A stretch of 12,341 nucleotides of DNA, taken from Bacillota bacterium. Lineage in GTDB: Bacteria; Bacillota; Clostridia; Peptostreptococcales; Anaerovoracaceae. The notes beneath the pieces were generated by a model that was given only the letters and a program-made list of their open reading frames with translations, did no database searches and had not been told where the DNA came from. Location of the stretch: contig JAEEGU010000118.1 in NCBI GenBank assembly GCA_016280485.1, positions 1 through 12,341 of the forward strand. Reading direction: 5' to 3'. Below, piece after piece: positions 1-4,160 of this stretch; positions within the stretch are counted from its first letter, which is position 1, and the number at the start of each line of letters is the position of its first letter. Both the position numbers and the translations under genes were made by a program.

Positions 1-249
1 AAGGTCGCTGTTCTTTTTCATTTCCGACACATAGCGGTCGTAGAGGAGGTAAAAAAGCTCCTTCGGTGTACCCTTAACCCCATATTCTGCAGCATCCTCC
101 TCTGTAGGAATCCAAAGTGCAAAGAACTGTCCGAGCGCTCCGCCCCTTTTTAACTTCATCAGGTCAATGTGCAGATCGTTTTCTCTGAGCCCGCAATCCT
201 TTACAACACACTCCAGTATAGTATCACAATGCATATCTAAAATTTTCAT
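1..249 (-). CDS. Peptidase family M19 (membrane/renal dipeptidase-like), N-terminal part only
   Basis: This is the first 83 codons of a gene that runs off the left edge. The product begins MKILDMHCDTI, followed by HIDLMKLKRGG and then QFFALW. This is the N-terminal signature of M19 zinc dipeptidases, which cleave dipeptides. In that family the H-x-D motif (here His7 and Asp9) supplies two ligands of the binuclear zinc site, and the segment after HIDL forms the first strands of the TIM-like barrel. No signal peptide is visible, so a cytoplasmic enzyme is likely, as for many clostridial members. The ATG at 247-249 is preceded by AGGAGGT (complement of 256-262), a strong ribosome binding site. 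The gene is divergent from the lipoprotein gene and has its own promoter candidate. About three quarters of the protein lies outside the window, so completeness cannot be judged. Confidence 0.85.
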   Translation of the reverse strand, partial: MKILDMHCDTILECVVKDCGLRENDLHIDLMKLKRGGALGQFFALWIPTEEDAAEYGVKGTPKELFYLLYDRYVSEMKKNSDL

Positions 250-274
250 TGGTTTACCTCCTTTTTATGTTAAA

Positions 275-303
275 ACATTACTATCAATCGGGGCAAAAGT
301 CAA
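275..303 (-). promoter_or_regulatory. Sigma-A-like promoter for the M19 dipeptidase gene
   Basis: On the minus strand, TTGACT (298-303) is followed after 17 bases by TAATGT (275-280). It lies about 25 bases upstream of the start codon, leaving a short leader with the AGGAGGT site. It was found by eye from box match and spacing. Confidence 0.5.
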
Positions 304-316
304 GATGCCAGTCCCC

Positions 317-345
317 TTGACGAAACCGGCAAATTATTATAGTAT
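317..345 (+). promoter_or_regulatory. Sigma-A-like promoter for the lipoprotein gene
   Basis: TTGACG (317-322) and TAGTAT (340-345) are 17 bases apart. Transcription would begin near 351-353, just before the hairpin at 354-379. The -35 box is 13 bases from the oppositely directed -35 box of the dipeptidase promoter, so one regulator bound between them could affect both genes. Confidence 0.5.
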
Positions 346-353
346 AGAGGGGC

Positions 354-384
354 GCAAAACATAAAAAAACATGTTTTGCTTTTT
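354..384 (+). terminator. Terminator-like hairpin with T-run in the lipoprotein leader
   Basis: GCAAAACAT (354-362) and ATGTTTTGC (371-379) are a perfect 9-bp inverted repeat around an 8-base A-rich loop, followed directly by TTTTT (380-384). No gene on this strand ends upstream. The element sits at the predicted 5' end of the lipoprotein transcript, so it may be a premature terminator or attenuator, a 5' mRNA-stabilising stem, or an operator palindrome. The stem is A/T rich, so termination would be weak. Confidence 0.5.
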
Positions 385-431
385 GTACAAAATCTTTAAG
401 AGAATTTGAGCTAAAATAAGGGGAACAGAAA

Positions 432-1721
432 ATGGTAAACAAAAATAAAGTCACAATTGTAGCTATTGTGGCACTTTTTATGGCGCTTTGCTTTTCAGCG
501 TGCTCGGGGACGGCCCCCGGCAGTAGCAATCAGGTTGCTTCCTATGAAGCGTATGGCACTTACAACGAGCTGCCGGATAAAACAAAGGACCCGTTCTTGT
601 GCGACTATGTCGCTTCCGACGGGGAGAACGCTTACTACGTCGATAAAGCCGGCAGAGTGGTTCAAATGCCCTTGTCAAAGCTGACGGGGGACGCGGCAGC
701 AAGTATCTCTGATGCGACAGATTTTTATCGGCTGCCGATTAGCAGCTATACCGAAAGCTACGTCCCACCGATTTTCTTTGAACTGTGCGGACACAAATAT
801 TTCCTTTGCGACACCGGTGGAGTAATGGGCTCATCCTGTACAGTAGAGCTTACGAAATCCGGCTTCAAGGAAGTCACAACTTCGAGGATGGCGCACTTTG
901 ATTTCGGCGGTGAAAACGTGTTTGAATTTTACGCCGGAGCCGCACCCGCTGCGAACAATCTGTACAAACTCGGACACGAAAATATCGGCGAACCGAATTT
1001 CCTCTACGGTTGGAACTGGAGCGAGGATGGAGACGGCAGCGGTGGCGGTGCGCAAGACTACATTTTTGGAAAAGCACCGGCTCAGAATCTCTACTACGAT
1101 GGCGAAAACTATCTCTATGTTTTAGCCTTTGATCAAACCGAAACCAAGGGGGAAAGGCCCACAGTGGGGGACTTTCTCAAAAACGGCATCTACTGCGTAG
1201 ACCTGCGGAACAACGAAACAACCCGCATAAGCCCGAAAGGTGCACGAACGGAAAGCTTCATGGTAGACGATGCCACTCTCTTTTTTGCGGCCGACGATAA
1301 GTATTACTCTTACTTCACCCCGGCAGGCTGGCTTTCAGAAATCCCCACGCCGGAAGAGCCTCTTGACGCTTATGCGGTGCTCGGCGGGAGGCTGTACGGT
1401 GTGACGGGTTACGAGCAGGGCTGGGAGGTAAGCACTGCAATCCTGAATCTTGTGGAAGATGGCGAGCTGTTTCCGATAGAGGAAACTTATCGCTGGAGAG
1501 AGATGGATATAAAGAAGGATCAGATTAGGGAAGAAAAGTTCCTAATAATAGCCTGTGATGACAGCGAGGACACGCCATACACCCTTGTGGTTATAGATGA
1601 ATGTAACAATATCGTACTGAAAAACAGCGATGTTGCAGATCCAAAATCAACCACAGTTAAAAACCGCATCTTGTATTATTACGACAAAAAAACCGAACGC
1701 ATTTGCAGCGTTGCACTGTAA
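432..1721 (+). CDS. Putative exported lipoprotein, possibly beta-propeller-like, unknown function
   Basis: The 429-residue product starts with a lipoprotein signal: a Lys-containing n-region, a hydrophobic stretch at about residues 8-20 and a lipobox F-S-A-C with Cys24 as the predicted lipidated residue. It is therefore expected on the outer face of the membrane. The mature part carries short repeated patterns such as DGENAYYVDKAGRVV, LYYDGENYLYVLAFD, DDATLFFAADDKYYSYF and NRILYYYDKKTERI. Alternating hydrophobic and aromatic residues next to DG/DD/DK turns resemble the blades of DUF5050-type beta-propellers; this is inference. No catalytic motif was recognised. The ATG at 432 follows AAGGGG (418-423) by eight bases. 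The gene appears monocistronic, with its own promoter and a strong terminator just after the stop. It lies back to back with the dipeptidase gene, which gives no firm clue to its role. Confidence 0.8.
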   Translation: MVNKNKVTIVAIVALFMALCFSACSGTAPGSSNQVASYEAYGTYNELPDKTKDPFLCDYVASDGENAYYVDKAGRVVQMPLSKLTGDAAASISDATDFYRLPISSYTESYVPPIFFELCGHKYFLCDTGGVMGSSCTVELTKSGFKEVTTSRMAHFDFGGENVFEFYAGAAPAANNLYKLGHENIGEPNFLYGWNWSEDGDGSGGGAQDYIFGKAPAQNLYYDGENYLYVLAFDQTETKGERPTVGDFLKNGIYCVDLRNNETTRISPKGARTESFMVDDATLFFAADDKYYSYFTPAGWLSEIPTPEEPLDAYAVLGGRLYGVTGYEQGWEVSTAILNLVEDGELFPIEETYRWREMDIKKDQIREEKFLIIACDDSEDTPYTLVVIDECNNIVLKNSDVADPKSTTVKNRILYYYDKKTERICSVAL

Positions 1722-1722
1722 T

Positions 1723-1753
1723 AAAAAAGGTGGTTATCTGACCACCCTTTTTT
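1723..1753. terminator. Bidirectional intrinsic terminator between convergent genes
   Basis: GGTGGT (1729-1734), a six-base loop and ACCACC (1741-1746) form a stem flanked by six A residues on the left and six T residues on the right, after one extra C. Read on either strand the stem is followed by a T-run, so it can end both the lipoprotein transcript (+) and the acetyltransferase transcript (-). Confidence 0.85.
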
Positions 1754-1816
1754 ATGCTACGGGAAAGAGCGCCCTTGTTTAATTAATTGTCTTACCAACT
1801 GTTAAATGCCCTATCT

Positions 1817-1851
1817 ATGACTAATTGGCGGGTTGCCCGCCTATTAGTCAT
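1817..1851. repeat. Long inverted repeat with a GC-rich core, no T-run
   Basis: ATGACTAAT (1817-1825) pairs with ATTAGTCAT (1843-1851). Inside it GGCGGG (1827-1832) pairs with CCCGCC (1836-1841) around a TTG loop, with one T-T mismatch between the two blocks. The result is 15 base pairs in 35 bases. Neither strand has a T-run next to it, so it is not a standard intrinsic terminator. It lies just downstream of the acetyltransferase stop and may be a 3'-end stabilising stem, a protein site or a copy of a dispersed palindromic repeat. The remaining noncoding sequence at 1754-1862 shows nothing recognisable. Confidence 0.75.
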
Positions 1852-1862
1852 AAATCACTATT

Positions 1863-2387
1863 TTATATCTCTTTTACAAGCCGGCGGTTGTCGGCCGGGG
1901 CCCAGGCGAAGCCTTCGCTCTGGTAGAAAGCCGGGTTTACCGGCGTCATTACGTAGACGCGGCTGCCGCCGAGCTTTTTAACCTCGTCGACGGTCTTTTT
2001 GAGGAGCATTGCGCCAAGCTTTTTGCCGCGCGCTTCCTCGGTCAGTGCGATTCCGCCAAAATAAAACTCGCCTTCGTGCTGCGTGAGGGCAACACCACCA
2101 ATCAGCGTTTCGGTCGGACCTTTAAGGTCCGGCTTTTCTTCTGTGGTCATGCCCGCAGGGCAGCTCCTCTTGCTCTGTATTGACTTTATCGCAAAGGCTG
2201 CGACAATCTCGTAGCCGTCACCGCTGCCGTCCGCCTTCATTCCAAAGGGCGTCAGGTTGTAGCGGTAAAACAAATCGTATATTTCCTTGTATCTTTCCTG
2301 TTTCTGCGGTACGCGCTCGAGTCTGTACATCGGCTTGCCGTGTGAACAGCCGCTGCAGCCCTGCGCGCAAAACTTTTCGGTTGCCAT
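1863..2387 (-). CDS. GNAT-family N-acetyltransferase with an N-terminal Cys cluster
   Basis: The 174-residue product is predicted to move an acetyl group from acetyl-CoA to an unknown amine. The C-terminal half has the GNAT hallmarks: strand beta4 (FYFGGIAL, residues 108-115), the acetyl-CoA pyrophosphate loop ARGKKLGA (119-126) with a following helix, then strand beta5 (RVYVMTP) and the NPAFYQSEGF segment (151-160) typical of motif B. The N-terminus holds CAQGCSGC, a C-x3-C-x2-C cluster at Cys7, Cys11 and Cys14, which is not part of the usual fold and could bind metal or Fe-S. The open frame extends two codons further to a TTG at 2393. The ATG at 2387 is preferred because AAGGAAGG (complement of 2396-2403) lies eight bases upstream of it but only two from the TTG. 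The gene is monocistronic and convergent with the lipoprotein gene. Confidence 0.85.
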   Translation of the reverse strand: MATEKFCAQGCSGCSHGKPMYRLERVPQKQERYKEIYDLFYRYNLTPFGMKADGSGDGYEIVAAFAIKSIQSKRSCPAGMTTEEKPDLKGPTETLIGGVALTQHEGEFYFGGIALTEEARGKKLGAMLLKKTVDEVKKLGGSRVYVMTPVNPAFYQSEGFAWAPADNRRLVKEI

Positions 2388-2395
2388 CTGCAATT

Positions 2396-2403
2396 CCTTC
2401 CTT
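2396..2403 (-). promoter_or_regulatory. Ribosome binding site fixing the GNAT start
   Basis: AAGGAAGG on the minus strand is eight bases before the ATG at 2387 and only two before the in-frame TTG at 2393, so the ATG is taken as the start. Confidence 0.7.
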
Positions 2404-2438
2404 TACGGTTTTTCGTGTCCCCACACCCCTACCAAAGA

Positions 2439-2467
2439 ATAATAAATCATCTGCGGAAAAAATGCAA
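2439..2467 (-). promoter_or_regulatory. Sigma-A-like promoter for the GNAT gene
   Basis: On the minus strand, TTGCAT (2462-2467) is followed after 17 bases by TATTAT (2439-2444). The predicted leader to the ATG at 2387 is about 45 bases. The -35 box is about six bases from the -35 region of the rightward operon promoter. Confidence 0.55.
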
Positions 2468-2473
2468 ACACCG

Positions 2474-2502
2474 TTTTATTTTCACCTAATTACTGATATA
2501 AT
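2474..2502 (+). promoter_or_regulatory. Extended -10 promoter for the zinc-finger/SLH operon
   Basis: A consensus TATAAT (2497-2502) is preceded by TGA, giving the extended -10 form TGnTATAAT. The -35 region 17 bases upstream (TTTTAT, 2474-2479) is weak, as is common when the -10 is extended. Transcription would begin near 2509. That rules out translation from the in-frame GTG at 2508 and supports the start at 2622. Confidence 0.65.
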
Positions 2503-2508
2503 ATAGAG

Positions 2509-2621
2509 TGGGTGTGCCGAGCAGCGCATCTCCACAAAGGTCCGACCGGCAGCCGGCAAAAATACCGGCAAAGCTACAGAAAAAGGCGGGCGAAAGCGGA
2601 CTAAAGAAAGGAAACAGAAAA
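2509..2621 (+). other. GC-rich 5' leader of the operon
   Basis: This is the predicted untranslated leader of about 113 bases. It contains a direct repeat CCGGCAAA (2553-2560 and 2565 to about 2572) and a possible stem GCCGG (2552-2556) with CCGGC (2565-2569), and then a purine-rich stretch carrying the ribosome binding site. Its frame stays open into the gene but looks unlike coding sequence (rich in Lys, Ser and Pro, with no conserved feature). No known riboswitch class could be matched by eye. Confidence 0.4.
2607..2612 (+). promoter_or_regulatory. Ribosome binding site fixing the zinc-finger protein start
   Basis: AAAGGA ends nine bases before the GTG at 2622. The upstream in-frame GTG at 2508 has no such site and coincides with the predicted transcription start. 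Confidence 0.6.
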
Positions 2622-3719
2622 GTGAGCAAGATAATCAGAGGCTACTGGGACTGCAGCTCCTGTGACACAAAGGGCATCAGAGGCGATGTTCGTAACTGCC
2701 CGGGCTGCGGTAAGCCACGTGGCGACGACGTAAAATTCTACATCAAGGACAAGGAATACCTCTCCGACGAGGAAGCCGCAAAGGTTTCCCACGAAGCGGA
2801 CTGGTTTTGCGAATACTGCGGCGCATTGAATGCCGCAAGCGAGACGAAGTGCAAGGGCTGCGGCGCCGAAAAGGCGGCAAGCGACAAGGACTACCACGAT
2901 CTGCGCAGAGAGGAGCAGGCAAAGGCTGACGCAGCTGCGGCAAAGAAGGCTGCCCGCGACAACGCGGCACTCGAGGCACAGCGCGCACAGGCAAAGAAAA
3001 AGCGCCTCATTGGCTTCGGTATCGCGGCGGTAGCAATCATCGCAATCCTGATGGCAATCTTCATGCCGAAGACATCGGATGCGACTGTAACACAGGTTGC
3101 ATGGGAGCGCTCGATTGCGATTGAACAGTATCAGAATGTAGAGGAGAGCGATTGGGAGCTGCCTGAGGGCGCGAACCTTCACGAAAAAAAGAATGAGGTT
3201 CACCACTATGACCAGGTGCTCGACCACTACGAGACAGAATATGTTGAAAAGACACGCGAAGTAATCGACCACTACGAGACGGTTTACGAATACGAGGACC
3301 TCGGAAACGGCAATTTTGAAGAGGTTTCGCACGAGGAGCCGGTTTACGTAACAGAGACCTACACAGAAGAGGTCGAAACGCCTGTCTACAGAGATAAACC
3401 TGTTTACCAGACGAAATACTATTATGACATAGACAAGTGGGTAGAGGTTCGCACCTCCGACTCGAGCGGCAAAGACCACAATCCAAAGTGGAACGAGCCG
3501 ACGCTCGCAAGTGACGAGCGCGAAGGCACCCGCACCGGAGTCTACACCATCACCGTAGAGATGAAAAAGGGCAAGGCTTCGGTCTACGAACTTGAAGAGT
3601 CCGCATGGAACGGTGTAGAGGTCGGCGATTCGCTTGAAATCAAGCAGCACCACGACGGTGCGGCCGAAATCAAGCTGCCGGGCGGCGAAACAATCCAGGC
3701 TACCCGCATCGGAGAGTAA
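2622..3719 (+). CDS. Membrane protein with two N-terminal zinc fingers and a Tyr/Glu-rich outer domain
   Basis: The 365-residue product begins at GTG. Two four-Cys zinc fingers come first: Cys11, 14, 26, 29 and Cys63, 66, 77, 80, each with a Trp two residues before the first Cys. The second fits the RanBP2 pattern W-x-C-x2-C-x3-N-x6-C-x2-C exactly (Trp61, Asn70). A charged Ala/Lys/Glu-rich helix (about 86-127), probably coiled coil, ends in AKKKR. One transmembrane segment follows (about 129-148). By the positive-inside rule the fingers are cytoplasmic and residues 150-365 lie outside. The outer part is rich in Tyr, Glu and His, with a duplicated V-[LI]-D-H-Y-E-T-x-Y motif at 199-207 and 214-222. 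Such zinc-ribbon membrane proteins occur in clostridia, but I know of no assigned function. It is the first gene of an operon; 12 bases separate its stop from the next start. Confidence 0.85.
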   Translation: MSKIIRGYWDCSSCDTKGIRGDVRNCPGCGKPRGDDVKFYIKDKEYLSDEEAAKVSHEADWFCEYCGALNAASETKCKGCGAEKAASDKDYHDLRREEQAKADAAAAKKAARDNAALEAQRAQAKKKRLIGFGIAAVAIIAILMAIFMPKTSDATVTQVAWERSIAIEQYQNVEESDWELPEGANLHEKKNEVHHYDQVLDHYETEYVEKTREVIDHYETVYEYEDLGNGNFEEVSHEEPVYVTETYTEEVETPVYRDKPVYQTKYYYDIDKWVEVRTSDSSGKDHNPKWNEPTLASDEREGTRTGVYTITVEMKKGKASVYELEESAWNGVEVGDSLEIKQHHDGAAEIKLPGGETIQATRIGE

Positions 3720-3731
3720 ATGAGGTGCTAA

Positions 3732-4139
3732 ATGCTTCAAAGATTTATGGGAGTCGCGGAAATCGCGGTTTCGATATACTTCATAGTCCGGGTTGCGACG
3801 CACACACTGACGACCCGCGACATGCTGACGTTCGCCGCGGTGACGTTCCTGTTTTGCATAGCGCTCGCGCACTACAATCAGAAGACCCGCGAAGAACGCT
3901 CAAGGCGGCGCAAGGAAAACTTCCGGATGAAGTACGACAAGCGCAAGGCGGCCACGATGCGCCAAAAGCTTGAGGACGAAAAGGAAGCGGCACTGCGCGA
4001 TGGGGGCGAGGACGAGTACACGACCCACCCCATCAATGTGCAGGAATATGCGAACAAGCTGTACAAGGGCGAAATCGGCATAGAAGACCTGCCGGAAACG
4101 CGCAGCCGCGCAGCAATGGAGAATAAAAGTGAGGAGTAG
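3732..4139 (+). CDS. Small membrane protein with a charged cytoplasmic tail, unknown function
   Basis: The 135-residue product has two hydrophobic segments, at about 6-23 and 31-47, joined by a short polar turn (THTLTTRD). A highly basic then mixed-charge region follows (residues 50-95, KTREERSRRRKENF and onward), probably a long helix or coiled coil. The last 40 residues are acidic and polar. Two segments with the basic tail after the second suggest a hairpin with both ends in the cytoplasm. No family was recognised. The ATG at 3732 follows GAGGTG (3722-3727) by four bases, and the upstream gene stops only 12 bases earlier, so co-transcription and perhaps coupled translation with the zinc-finger gene are likely. 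It may pair with that protein in the membrane; this is inference from position only. Confidence 0.75.
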   Translation: MLQRFMGVAEIAVSIYFIVRVATHTLTTRDMLTFAAVTFLFCIALAHYNQKTREERSRRRKENFRMKYDKRKAATMRQKLEDEKEAALRDGGEDEYTTHPINVQEYANKLYKGEIGIEDLPETRSRAAMENKSEE

Positions 4140-4147
4140 GGAAAACC

Positions 4148-4154
4148 AGAGGTG
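4148..4154 (+). promoter_or_regulatory. Ribosome binding site fixing the SLH/GLUG protein start
   Basis: AGAGGTG is six bases upstream of the ATG at 4161. The in-frame GTG at 4152 lies inside this site and so is unlikely to be the initiator. Confidence 0.7.
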
Positions 4155-4160
4155 ACAAAA

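Noticed and set aside
2552..2620. c-di-GMP-I riboswitch upstream of the zinc-finger gene
   Set aside because: Only a GCAAAGCTAC-like piece is seen; the tetraloop hairpin between the two conserved strands and the later GGTAGC-type receptor segment are not found, so it is reported only as a leader to be tested.
2508..2621. N-terminal extension of the zinc-finger protein from the GTG at 2508
   Set aside because: The GTG sits at the predicted transcription start, has no ribosome binding site, and the extra 38 residues look non-coding; GTG 2622 has AAAGGA at good spacing.
2601..3872. A 423-codon open frame on the minus strand across the zinc-finger gene
   Set aside because: It is antisense to a gene with clear zinc-finger motifs and a transmembrane segment; its own translation shows only scattered hydrophobic and Arg/Cys-rich sequence.
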